Origin: Erpobdella octoculata
Taxonomy: Eukaryota > Annelida > Clitellata > Hirudinida > Erpobdellidae
Assembly: GCA_963978895.1 (NCBI GenBank)
Contig: OZ022247.1
Coordinates: forward strand, 16,562,312 to 16,626,311
Direction of reading: 5' to 3'
Length of the DNA: 64,000 nt
In this document: in pieces, positions 21,141-30,770 of the stretch
Layout: every line of letters starts with the position of its first letter
Numbering within the stretch: the first letter of the stretch is position 1
The notes under the pieces: model-generated
The model's input: the letters and a program-made list of their open reading frames with translations, nothing else
Told to the model about the DNA's origin: nothing
Database searches by the model: none
Program-made: the position numbers and the translations under genes

Positions 21141-21722
21141 ACAAATATAAAGCAAAAGAAAACTTTTTTAAAAAAAGCTTAGCTTTTTATTTTATGTGTA
21201 TAAAATACTGTATATTTCTTGTAAATATTACTGACATTTTGTGTATATTACTGTATAATTTATATGTGTATATCATTGTTTATTTTATGTATATATCATT
21301 GTTTATTTTATGTGTATATCACTGTATATTTGTATATTAATGCTGAGTCCAAAAATAACTTTAATCTTTACTTAATCAGTCAATTATCAATATTTTCAAA
21401 TATAAACATTGTTTTCTGTTCAATTAAAATAACTAAAAACTGTGTTTATTTTCACTTGGAAACAATTGCGATGCATGGGCTTAATCAAACAGGGAATGGT
21501 ATTTAGAAGTCAATGTACTGACTATTAATTTAATAGTATCAAATAATATTAATAAAGAATCTAAAGAATAAAAAAGTAAGAGTAAAGTAGTAAAGATGAC
21601 GAAGACGAAGAGTTATCGGAAAAAACCGTAAACGCATAACAACGATAATAAATAGAGAGCAAACTAAAAGTGAAATAGAGTCGTCAAACAAGCACACTCG
21701 AAAAGACAATTCTGCGATCGTT
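21141..21722 (+). other. MULE 3' non-coding region
   Basis: AT-rich. Contains imperfect repeats of TGTATATCATTGTTTATTTTA (21264-21330) and AATAAAG at 21550-21556. No coding sequence recognised. Confidence 0.6.
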
Positions 21723-21895
21723 GTTTCTTCACTGTTCTGTTTTATCACTGTTCTGTTTAATCAACGTTCTGTTTCTTCACTGTTCTGTTTTTTCACTGTT
21801 CTGTTTTTTCACTGTTCTGTTTCTTCACTGTTCTGTTTTATCATGTTCTGTTCCATCATGTTCTGTTTTATCATGTTCTGTTTTATCCGGTTACC
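21723..21895 (-). repeat. Right MULE TIR array
   Basis: Inverted counterpart of 11522-11705, about 11 units of TTCACTGTTCTGTTT / TCATGTTCTGTTT type, ending in TTTTATCCGGTTACC next to the TSD. Confidence 0.92.
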
Positions 21896-21904
21896 ATCAA
21901 TATT

Positions 21905-22083
21905 GCTATACTTTCGCCATTAGCCTTCGTTTCATTCCGCGTGATTGCATATATCATTATCGCTATACTTTCTCCATTAGTCGTTTATTCATTTATCAAT
22001 TTTTATGATATTCTTTATATATATAGATATCGCTTTTTCTAACTTATTATTATTCAATTTTTTATACCATTGAATGTTTCAGT
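21905..22083 (+). other. Remainder of Helitron intron with 57-bp duplication
   Basis: The sequence CCTTCGTTTCATTCCGCGTG occurs at 11484-11503 and again at 21926-21945, so the Helitron had a local tandem duplication here before the MULE entered one copy. Ends in a splice acceptor (TTTCAG) directly before ATG 22084. Confidence 0.6.
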
Positions 22084-22224
22084 ATGCCTCCTAATAAAAA
22101 GATTGATCTTGGAAGTAGGACTTCAAAAGCTAAAGATATGGCTGATTCAAGGTTAAATGAATCTCTTGATGAAAGACAGATTAGGTTGGACATTTTTAGC
22201 AACTTATCTTTTAAATCTAGATAA
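22084..22224 (+). pseudogene. Helitron ORF N-terminal remnant
   Basis: A 46-codon ORF starting MPPNKKIDLGSR and containing ADSRLNESLDERQIRLD, resembling the low-complexity N-terminal leader of Helitron Rep/helicase proteins (Ser/Arg/Gln/Glu-rich, DERQ-R-L pattern). The helicase proper does not follow; the next kilobase is AT-rich and full of stops. It sits right after a splice acceptor within Helitron termini, which supports the assignment. Confidence 0.5.
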
Positions 22225-23460
22225 CTTTGGTTTTCAGGACTAATCAATAAATTGCAGGTGGAATTTCTTCTATTTAGAGATATTTTGTGCTTCACGAAAA
22301 GAGTTCCAGACTTAACAAATTAAAATTAAATCAAATTAGAAATTCATTGTTCACATCTCCCATTCAAAAGTAAGTGGCAAAGCTTTGGTAATTTGTTTTT
22401 ATTTTTTAAAATCATGATTTACTGGGTATCTTTCAATTTGTTTCGTTTGTTGCATTGCACGTGTTTAATTATGTTATATTATTATTAATTATTATAAGAT
22501 TATCATTATGCTCTAACATTTTGTGTTTTGCAAAAAGGAGTTGCAGATTGGAAAAATAAATTTAAATTCATTGTTCATATTTATCGTTCAAGGCTTCCTT
22601 ATCTAATATTGTTCATCATGGTTTCCTAAACTGACGAGCTTGCTATCAGCCTATCGGTATGTTTTTTTTATGTGATGGCATTACAACCATTATTATTCAC
22701 GAGTAGTTATGACTATAAGATTATGAATTAATTTATCGGTCTTATTTTATTTTTTACTTTTCAGAGGAAATTAGAAAATTACAAGCAACATCAATTTATT
22801 GTAAAAGTTTCACTGATATATGAGGTGCATGAAATTTGAAAGAAATGAAAGCAAGTGCAGTATTTTTGTGTTTCAACAAAATCATGAACAAAGTTCTCAA
22901 GCCAGCCTATCAATCTGCTGCTGTTTTGTTCAATTTATAATTGCATCATTTGCTAAATAAAAGTGGTACTCTTCGATTGTTCCAAATTGATGATCTCAGA
23001 AAACTCTCGGAAAATTCATTAAGTTAATGCTTTGAATGTTTTTAATATTATTATTACATGTTTTATTTCAATCTGTGTTTTATATCACATTTTTCAAAGC
23101 CACGGGTCAACATTTATTAACATGCCACATGTAGCGTTCTGTAGACATGACACTTAAAAACTAAGAACATCTAAAAAAATATAACCTGTTGAGATATATG
23201 AGCGGATTTTAACATTATTGCAGCCGTTAACTAATAAATTCTTTTTTTTCAGCTTTAGTCAATCATAATAAGCCTTTGCAGAAGATCACACTTGCAGAGT
23301 GGAACCAATACATTAAAGAACACTAATTAAAATTGAGGAAGTTCAGACGTAACTAAACGAGCAAACCTATTAACAAAGTGTTAACGAGAGAACATATCAA
23401 TTTTAATGACTGCACAGCATTCCGCTACAGCCCATCTAAGCCACATTGGGAAGGCTCTAA
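22225..23460 (+). other. Helitron interior without recognisable genes
   Basis: AT-rich, stops in all frames, several donor-like GTAAGT and acceptor-like TTTTCAG motifs (22370, 22764, 23252). Probably the degenerated remains of Helitron exons and introns. No domain can be supported. Confidence 0.5.
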
Positions 23461-23469
23461 AATTTAATG

Positions 23470-23693
23470 GAGGAACGGAAGAGCGAAAAGACGAGCAAGC
23501 TGGAGCGTAAAAGCAACCGGTATCGGGAAAAGTAAAAGAGACCGAGGCCGGAAAAGCGACCGTGAGAAGAAATGCGACCAGGAGTGAGAAAGCGACCTGG
23601 AACGGGAAAGCAAGCAGTTAAGGAAACAGGAGTCAGAGAGAAAACGATAAAAAGCCTTTAAAATCCCCGGGCAACGCCGGGTAACCCAGCTAG
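23470..23693 (+). repeat. Degenerate GGGAAAGCGACC minisatellite and Helitron 3' end
   Basis: Imperfect units related to CGGGAAAGCGACC lead into AAATCCCCGGGCAACGCCGG and CAGCTAG. The same minisatellite, better preserved, precedes the 3' end at 39794 and, inverted, follows the end at 37245, so it is a subterminal feature of this Helitron family. Confidence 0.8.
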
Positions 23694-23733
23694 TTATATA
23701 ATAAAACTGTTATACATTCAAAAATACGGTCGA

Positions 23734-23968
23734 AAAGCAAAATCTATTAATTGTCAAACGACAGATCTACGTCACATCTCGCGCAACCATGACATTGTTA
23801 AAACAATGTCATTCTTATATATATATATATATATATCCTGTATATATATATATATATATATCCTGTATATATATATATCTATATATATATATATATATAT
23901 ATAAGAATGACATTGTTGCGCGAGATGTGACGTAGATCTGTCGTTTGACAATTAATAGATTTTGCTTT
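23734..23968. mobile_element. Small foldback element with (TA)n loop
   Basis: About 70-base arms: GCAAAATCTATTAATTGTCA at 23737 reappears inverted as TGACAATTAATAGATTTTGC at 23946-23965, and both arms contain ACGTCACATCTCGCGCAAC or its complement. The loop is (TA)n with CCTG interruptions. The left arm has an extra ATGACATTGTTAAAA-like piece. It would form a long hairpin and looks like a MITE-type or hairpin-duplication product. Confidence 0.85.
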
Positions 23969-23969
23969 G

Positions 23970-25652
23970 ATATATATATATATATAAAAGAACATGTCCT
24001 GACTGACTGACTGATAATCAACGCCGAGCTCAAACGCCTCATCATAGGAACGTGAAATTTGGAACTTATATTACTTTTATAGCGTAAACATCCGCTAAAA
24101 AAGGATTTTTGAAAATTTTGCTTCTGAGGGGAAAAAACTGGAAAACAAACTTTTTTCTAAAACAATGTATATCTCGAAAACCAAAAATGAGATTTTGAAA
24201 TTTGGTATATAGATTCTTTTTGAAAAATAAAAAGATACGTGTTTCACCATTTTTTGAAAATTCGGTTACCCGGACCTCAAATGTGGGTTGGAAAATTGGG
24301 TTATTTGGTTTTTAAAGTAGCTTTTACTCAAAAACTGTTAATGCTACAGGAGTAAAAATTAGAATTTAGTTTCTACTCCAAAAATAATGAAATACGTGTT
24401 TTAGCATTTTTTGAAAATTTGGTTTCCAGGACTTCAAATGTGGGGTGAAAAATAGGACTAATTGTCTTTTATAGTAGCTGCTACTCAAAAACAGTAAATA
24501 CCACAGATGTAAAAATTATTGCTTAGATTCTTTTCTAAAAATAAAGATATACATGTTTCACCATTTTTTATAAATTTGGTTTCCCGGATCTCAAATGTGG
24601 GTTGGAAAATTGGGTTATTTGGTTTTTAAAGTAGCTTCTACTCAAAAACTGTTAATGCTACAAAAGTAAAAATTAGTATTTAGTTTCTACTCTAAAAATA
24701 ATGATATACGGGTTTCACAATTTTTTGAAAATTTGGTTTCCAGGACTTCAAATGTGGGGTGGAAAATAGGGTTATTTGGTTTTTAAAGTAACTGCTATTC
24801 AACAACTGTAATTGCCACAGATATAAAAATTTGTATTTAGTTTCTACTCCAAAAATAATTAAATACGTGTTTTACCATTTTTTTAAAATTTGGTTTCCAG
24901 GACCTCAAATGTGGGGTAGAAAATAAGGTTATTTGGTTTTTAATGTAACCGCTACTCGAAAACTGTAGATGCTACAGGAGTTAAAATTAGTATTTGGTTT
25001 CTACTCCAGAAATAATGATATACGTGTTTTACCATTTTTTGAAAATTTGGTTTCCAGGACTTCAAATATGGGGTGGAAAATAGGGTTACTTGGTTTTTAA
25101 AGTAACTGCTACTCAAAAACTGTAAATGCTACAAAAGTAAAATTAGTATTTAGTTTTTACTCTAAAAATAATGATATACGTGTTTCACCATTTTTTGATA
25201 ATTTGGTTTCCAGGACCTCAAATGTGAAGTGGAAAAAGGGTTATTTAATTTTAAAATAACTGCTACTCAAAAACTGTAAGTGCTACAGATGTGAAAATTA
25301 GTATTTTGAGGTTTTGTGCGGGTTAGAAGTAGATGAGTTCAGTTTATCACCGGACGGACGGGCCAAGCCGTTATTTTAGGGTCTTCATACGGCCCTGCCC
25401 AAACCTTAAATCATGGTGGGACGGGCCGAAATTTTTCTCAAGTATATAGAACTTCTAGGCCTTTAAAAACGGGCCGGGCCCATATTAGACGGGCCGTGCC
25501 GGGCCAGGAATTTCGGTTTTTGAAACGGGCTGGGCCAAGTTGTCGACGGACCGAGCCGAGACCTAAAAAATTTATCCGTGCAGTACTCTACTATTTATGC
25601 ACGGTTCAAATTCTCTAATTTCATGCGAGCGAAGCCGCTACGGGCACTGCTA

Positions 25653-25653
<1 letters not shown>
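23970..25653 (+). mobile_element. Arrayed Helitron-like element, copy 1
   Basis: Begins in (TA)n followed by AAAAGAACATGTCCTGACTG and TCAACGCCGAGCTC. Ends GCGAGCGAAGCCGCTACGGG then CACTGCTAG, a CTAG terminus with GC-rich subterminal palindromic sequence, as in Helitron or Helentron non-autonomous families. The body is seven units of about 156 bp, each with GGACCTCAAATGTGGG and ACTGCTACTCAAAAACTG (24277-25213), then a GC-rich tail with repeated GGGCCGGGCC. No ORF. Related copies are at 25681 and 37640. Confidence 0.78.

Positions 25654-25656
<3 letters not shown>

Positions 25657-25685
<29 letters not shown>
25657..25685. repeat. (TA)n between two Helitron-like copies
   Basis: About 28 bp of AT dinucleotides separating the CTAG end of copy 1 from the start of copy 2, a head-to-tail arrangement. 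Confidence 0.9.
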
Positions 25686-25687
<2 letters not shown>

Positions 25688-27652
25688 AACAGGCCCTGAC
25701 TTACTGACTGATAATCAACGCCGAGCTCAAACACCTTTTCCAAGAAACGTGAAATTTGGAACTTATATTACTTTTATAGCGTTAGCTTAGCACCCACTAT
25801 GAAAGAATTTTTGGAAATTTTGCTCCTGAGAGGATGAAACTGGAAAACAAGCTTTTTTCCAAAACAACGCATATCTCAAAAACCAAAAATGAAGGATTTT
25901 TGAAATTTGGTATATAGATTCTTCTTAAAAAATGAGAAAATACTTGTTTCACCATTTTCTGAAAATTTGGTTTCCAGGACTTCAAATGTGGAGTGGAAAA
26001 TAGATTATTTGTTTTTTAAAGTAACAACTATTCAAAAACTATAAATGCTACAGATGTGAAAATTATTATTTAGTATCTACTTAAAAAATAATCTTATACG
26101 TTTTTCACCATTTTTTGAAAATTTGGTTTTCAAGGACCTCAAATGTGGGGTGGAAAATAGGGTTATTTGTTCCTTAAAATAACTGCTACTCACAAACTGT
26201 AAATGCTACAGATGTAAAATTAGTATTCAATATCTACTCAAAAAATGACATACGTGTTTCACCATTTTTGAAAATTTGGTTTTCAAGGACCTCAAATGTG
26301 GCGTGTAAAATAGGGTTTTTTAAATTACTGCTACTTAAAAACTGTAAGTGCTACAAATGTAAAAATTAGTATTTAGTATTTACTCAAAAAATAAAGATAT
26401 ACGTGTTTTACCAATTTTTGAATATTTGGTTTCCAGGACCTCAATTGTGGGGTGAAGAAAAAAAAAATTAAAAATGTAAAAGGTTTAAAACAAATTTTTT
26501 TCTTAAACAAGGCATATCTCAAAAACCAAAAAAAAAAAGTTTTGAAGTTTGGTATCTAGATTCTTCTTAAAAAATAAAAAAAACACTTGTTTCACCATTT
26601 TTAAAAAATTGGTTTTCAGGATCTCAAATGTGGGGTGGAAAATAGGGTTATTTGTTTTTTTAGAATAACTGCTTCTCAAAAACTGTAAATGCTACACATG
26701 TAAAAATTAGTATTTACTATTTAGTATCTACTCAAAAAATAAAGATATTCGTATTTTATCAATTTTTGATAATTTGGTTTCCAAGACTTCAAATGTGGGG
26801 TGGAAATAAAAATTTGATTAAAAACTCCAAAAACTAAAAATGTTAAAGTTTTGCAATTTAGTACCGAGATTATTTTTACAGAATAACAAATTACATGTTT
26901 CATTAATTTTTGAAAATTTGGTTTCCAGGACTTTAAATTTGGAGGGGAAATAGGGTTAAATTTTTTTGTCAAATAACTGCGACTCTGAAACTAAAAATAC
27001 TACAGATATACAAATTATTAACTAGATACTACTTAGAAGATAAAGTTACAAATGCTTTACCATTTTTTTTTGCTCTGGCTTTCAGGACTACAAATGTAAA
27101 GCGAAGAAAATGATTATATTTGCTTGAAAACTCAATGACTGAAAATGTAAAAACATTAAAATTCAGTATTAAGGTTTTTTTTACAAAATTATAAGATACG
27201 TGTTTCATTATTTTTTCAAAAAATTAGTTTCCAGGTAACGGTTTTTCGCCCGTTAAAACTGGTTGAGTGCAGGCCTTGATTTGTGTGCTTATGCAACGGG
27301 GCAGTTCGGCCTAAATAACAAGGCAGGCCTAAAGTTTTCTGTCTATGAAATAAACCGGATCGGGTCTAAAAATAGGGCACTGTGGATTAGAGTGCTGCAC
27401 GGACTGGGCCAGGGCGTGATTTTAGGGTCTTCAGACCGGATGGGACAAACCTGAAGTCAAGGTGAGACGGGCCGAGATTTTTTCGCCAAGTATATAGAAA
27501 TTTTAGGCCTGTAAAAACGGGCCAGGCCTTAATTAGACTGACCGTGTCGGGCCTAAAATTTTGGCTTATAAAGCGGGCCGGGCCAAGTTGTCGACGGACC
27601 GGACCGAGTCGGGCCGTAAAATATCGCCCCGTGCATTACACTACTGTGGATG
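25681..27652 (+). mobile_element. Arrayed Helitron-like element, copy 2 (3'-truncated)
   Basis: Same head (AAGAACAGGCCCTGACTT, CAACGCCGAGCTC), about eight diverged 150-bp units (GGACTTCAAATGTGG motif at about 25978, 26136, 26289, 26435, 26619, 26787, 26928, 27085) and the GGGCCGGGCC tail. The terminal GCGAGCGAAGCCGC..CTAG block is missing and the sequence changes at about 27650 into the pogo-like element. More diverged than copies 1 and 3, hence older. Confidence 0.72.
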
Positions 27653-29120
27653 CGTAGGGGAGAACCGGACTGAATGGCCACTGTACAGAACGGCCACTGA
27701 GATTTTCTCATTTGTTAAATTATTTTTTACGCCCATCTCTTTTTTAAAATGCGTATATATATGAAGTCTTTGTTCAGTGTTGTTCTTTTGTCTCTCGTGT
27801 ATTTCGTTCAGCATTTATAGAGCTTTTTGTTTTTTCGCACGAAAAAGTGAAAACGAATCAGGTCAGAACTATTCTATTCTTATCAAATATTTAAGTTTAT
27901 ATTTTGTAAGATTTTTTAGTAAATAAAGAGATGTTTGATTAATATTTTAATCTAAAGTTTGGATGTCAAAAATTATTATTTTGCTCGTAGCAGACTAAAA
28001 TGCTCGTACATCTCGGTTCGTACTAAATGACCACTGTAAGGTCGTACTGAATGACCATAGTTATTCAGTATTGCTGAATGTTTAAATTTTCATAAATGTG
28101 TTTAGGTTCATTATTGATCAAAATGTTAATGTAATATAATGAAATTGTTTAATATATTAAAGACATATACATAGTAATCACTACTTAATGTTGTTATGGT
28201 TATGTTTCAGAATGAGAAACAGACTATCAACAGCTGTGAAGGGGGATGGTCCCAAAAAAACATGGAAAGAGCAGTAAAAGATGTTTTGAAACCTTGCTTG
28301 CCAGTTAAATCTGCAGCTGAGAAGCACCAAGTGAGTAGAACATCACTGAGGCGTAGACTGGATGCAATTCGCAGAGGAGATAGTTTTGAAAGTAAAGCTT
28401 ATTCTCAATCATCGATGAGAGTTTTCAATTAAGAAGAAGAGCTTCAGTTGAAAGAGTATTTAATACATGCCTCAAAAATGGGTTATGGGTTGAGTGACTA
28501 AAGAAGAAGTTCAAACTCCCAACAGTTCTATGGTCGTTGTCGAACCCAGTGGATCAGAGTTATCGGCAACGCTTCAGATGATCCGCAAACTAGGTGGGGG
28601 TCGGAAAAAACTGTCTTCTACCATATTGACAGATACTCCTGCAAAGAATGTTTTGCAGAAAGAGATTTGAGGAGATGCAAGTTAAAAACATCAAAACTTG
28701 CAGCAAGAAGGGATATTTCTAAAAGCTTCCCAGACGGGAAATCAACATTCAAAATTATGCTCACCAGTAAAGATCCTCATTTTAGCATTGACAGCGCCAA
28801 GATAGAAATAGGGGATTGGTGTCTTTTTGAATATGTTTTTGACTCAAAAACCTATTAAGTAGGCAAAATTGTTGAAGTAAAAGAAGATAAAGTTTCGGCT
28901 GATTTTTGAAATTTGTATACAAAGATAAAGACACCGAAGAGGCCAAATTTTTATCTAAAGATAAAGGGATTTGTGAGGCTGATATGGATCAGATTGTTAT
29001 AAAACTAGGAGATCCAATCCTTCAAAAATCTAAGCGCAGAAATGGACTTATAAAATTTTCTTTTGACTTTTCAGCATGGGGAACTGTGTTTTTATCGACA
29101 GATGACAGTTATTCGACTTA
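27653..29120 (+). mobile_element. Degenerate pogo/jerky-type DNA transposon
   Basis: Starts TAGGGGAGAACCGGACTGAA, a probable TIR next to TA, and TCGTACTGAATGACCA motifs recur at 28016-28062. It contains N-terminal and C-terminal transposase pieces (28196-28500, 28640-29121) but lacks the DDE segment. No matching inverted end is visible on the right; the small array element begins at 29126. Confidence 0.6.
28196..28500 (+). pseudogene. Pogo-type transposase N-terminus (HTH)
   Basis: The encoded WSQKNMERAVKDVL..SAAEKHQVSRTSLRRRLDAIRRGD is a pipsqueak/CENP-B-type helix-turn-helix as found at the start of pogo, Tigger and jerky transposases. A stop follows FN (28430), after which the next residues (EEELQLKEYLIHASKMGYGLSD) still read as the usual continuation. 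It lies directly after an acceptor-like TTTCAG at 28205-28210. Confidence 0.78.
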
Positions 29121-29121
29121 A
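28640..29121 (+). pseudogene. Pogo-type transposase C-terminal remnant
   Basis: Two frames give KLKTSKLAARRDISKSF..IEIGDWCLFEYVFDSKTY (to the TAA at 28856-28858) and then VGKIVEVKEDK..KFVYKDKDTEEAKFL..QIVIKLGDPI. A GDW-start beta domain with YVGKI is a C-terminal module seen in jerky-like transposases of aquatic animals. One stop and one frameshift break it. Confidence 0.55.
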
Positions 29122-29125
29122 ATTA

Positions 29126-29789
29126 GAAAGTCGATTATCCTGCGAAAAAGTCGATTATCCTGCGAAGGAGTCGATTATCCTGCCTATAGCGCGTAACTCT
29201 AGCGACTGAATTAAAAAAAATAAAAAATTTCAAACTCTCAATTCAAAATTTAGAAAATTTTTAAATATATTTTTAAATAATTCAGAAAAATTTCTAATAT
29301 GTCTTAAATATTGATACTGCGGTACAGTGTTTAGCATATAGTCTATGTAAAAACACCACCAAGTGAATAGGCAGCCATCCCGCAAATACACCAGAGAGTT
29401 GAATAGGAGCAATGGTCACTTAGGTTAATATACCTATATGGACCCATGCGGAAGCGTTTTGTTGTCATGCACAGCAGGGCGTGCGCTGGTTAATCGACTT
29501 GCAGGATAATCGACTCCTTCGCAGGATAATCGACTCCTTCGCAGAATAATCGACTCCTTCGCAGGATAATCGACTCCTTCGCAGGATAATCGACTCCTTT
29601 GCAGGATAATCGACTCCTTCGCAAGATAATCGACTCCTTCGCAGGATAATCGACTCCTTCGCAGGATAATCGACTCCTTCGCAGGATAATCGACTTTAAT
29701 CGACTCCTTCGCAGGATAATTGACTCCTTCGCAAGATAATCGTCTCCTTTGCAGGATAATCGACTCCTTCGCAAGATAATCGACTTTCC
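29126..29789. mobile_element. Inverted-array element built from 20-bp units
   Basis: Left arm: three units of GTCGATTATCCTGCGAAGGA (29126-29191). Right arm: about 15 inverted units (29489-29788), ending CGACTTTCC. The outer ends GAAAGTCGATTATC match in inversion, and AATTA flanks both sides (29121-29125; 29790-29794), a tentative TSD. The 300-bp centre is AT-rich with no ORF. The arms are very unequal in copy number, consistent with array expansion. Confidence 0.75.
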
Positions 29790-30143
29790 AATTAAGGTCA
29801 ATTAACTGTCAACTGTCGATAAACCTTACAATAACCGAACCTTAGCCTCGTGTGGCTGCAAATATGATAAGTTTTTCTTTGATTGGTGTGTGCTACATTT
29901 ATTCTCAATCTATTATATGCCTATATAATCATATGGTCATACATATCATAAACTTATTTTTTAACATTAATTTAAACTGGCTTGAAACTGAGTTTGACTA
30001 TCTTCAGTTTGCAGTCTATCTTTCTATCATTAATAAATTGGTAAAGATACCAACAAAAAAAACCCAGACTGAAGATAGTCAACAAAAATATTTGCCTGCG
30101 GCGCCTTTTTTTCTTTCTCAAACTTGAGCCCTTCCCAGGACTT
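29790..30143. other. AT-rich spacer with a short hairpin
   Basis: No gene. TTGACTATCTTCAGT (29994-30008) is complementary to ACTGAAGATAGTCAA (30068-30082), with a 59-base loop. The segment ends at the (TA)n next to PLE-1. Confidence 0.7.
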
Positions 30144-30331
<188 letters not shown>

Positions 30332-30453
30332 TTTTAGGCATGCTCTGTTAAAAATGATAGACCACTTTGCGTTGATACGTTTTTTCACCAAGCTTTCAAA
30401 ATCTCTTGAATTCATGATAACTACGCTTTTTTAAATAGATTTATTAAAAACGA

Positions 30454-30495
30454 GGGCTGACCGATCGGTTTCGCAGAAAAGCATCTTCGGAGCCC
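30454..30495 (-). ncRNA. Hammerhead-ribozyme-like motif in PLE-1 left repeat
   Basis: Inverse complement of 33101-33142: stem I GGGCT/AGCCC, core CCGAAGA, short stem II with loop, GAAA, palindromic stem III CCGATCGG, then TC before stem I. It is in the same sense as the RT ORF. The core has C where the consensus has U4, so activity is uncertain. Confidence 0.7.
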
Positions 30496-30770
30496 TTTAA
30501 ATTATGAAGTTAAAATGTATTTACTATAATGCGAAAATAGAATGAAACTATAAAACGACAAGAATAAACGTTAATGAAAACTGAAATAGAAAAACAACGT
30601 ATGGAAAGTGGAAAGCAAGATATAAAAGGTAGGTAACTAACGTACAAGATTAGTAAAAACCGAAGCGGAAAATAATTGTAAACAAAACGAAAACATGGCG
30701 ATAGTGGCCGCAGCGCAGGTATTTACGCGACTATGCACTAGGTAATTGTTGTCAGGTGCGCGCAATCAGG

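Larger units (their letters stand above)
11522..21895 (+). mobile_element. FLYWCH-type MULE with tandem-repeat TIRs
   Basis: Flanked by a 9-bp TSD, ATCAATATT (11513-11521 and 21896-21904), the length expected for Mutator-like elements. The termini are GGTTCCATGATAAAAC and, inverted, GGTAACCGGATAAAAC. Each TIR then becomes an array of about 15-bp units of AACAGAACAGTGA type (11530-11705; inverted at 21723-21888). Inside lies one spliced transposase gene, interrupted by a Gmr1-like LTR element (13159-19884). Without that insertion the MULE is about 3.65 kb. Confidence 0.9.
11153..23693 (+). mobile_element. Helitron containing a nested MULE
   Basis: The 5' end is TCTATATATATAAAAGGC, preceded by A. 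The 3' end is CAGCTAG followed by T, preceded by a CCCGG/CCGGG hairpin (CCCGGGCAACGCCGGG at 23666-23681). TC..CTAG termini between A and T with a subterminal hairpin are the Helitron signature. Subtracting the nested MULE (11522-21895) leaves about 2.2 kb. A short Helitron-ORF-like exon begins at 22084. The Rep/helicase core is absent, so the element is non-autonomous. A related 3' end occurs at 39794-39797, and an inverted one at 37245. Confidence 0.78.

Noticed and set aside
24040..27000. Repeated short Lys/Asn-rich ORFs
   Set aside because: By-products of the 156-bp array in Helitron-like elements.
29489..29788. Regular repeats resembling a CRISPR array
   Set aside because: Units are 20 bp head to tail without unique spacers and have an inverted counterpart at 29126; eukaryotic context.
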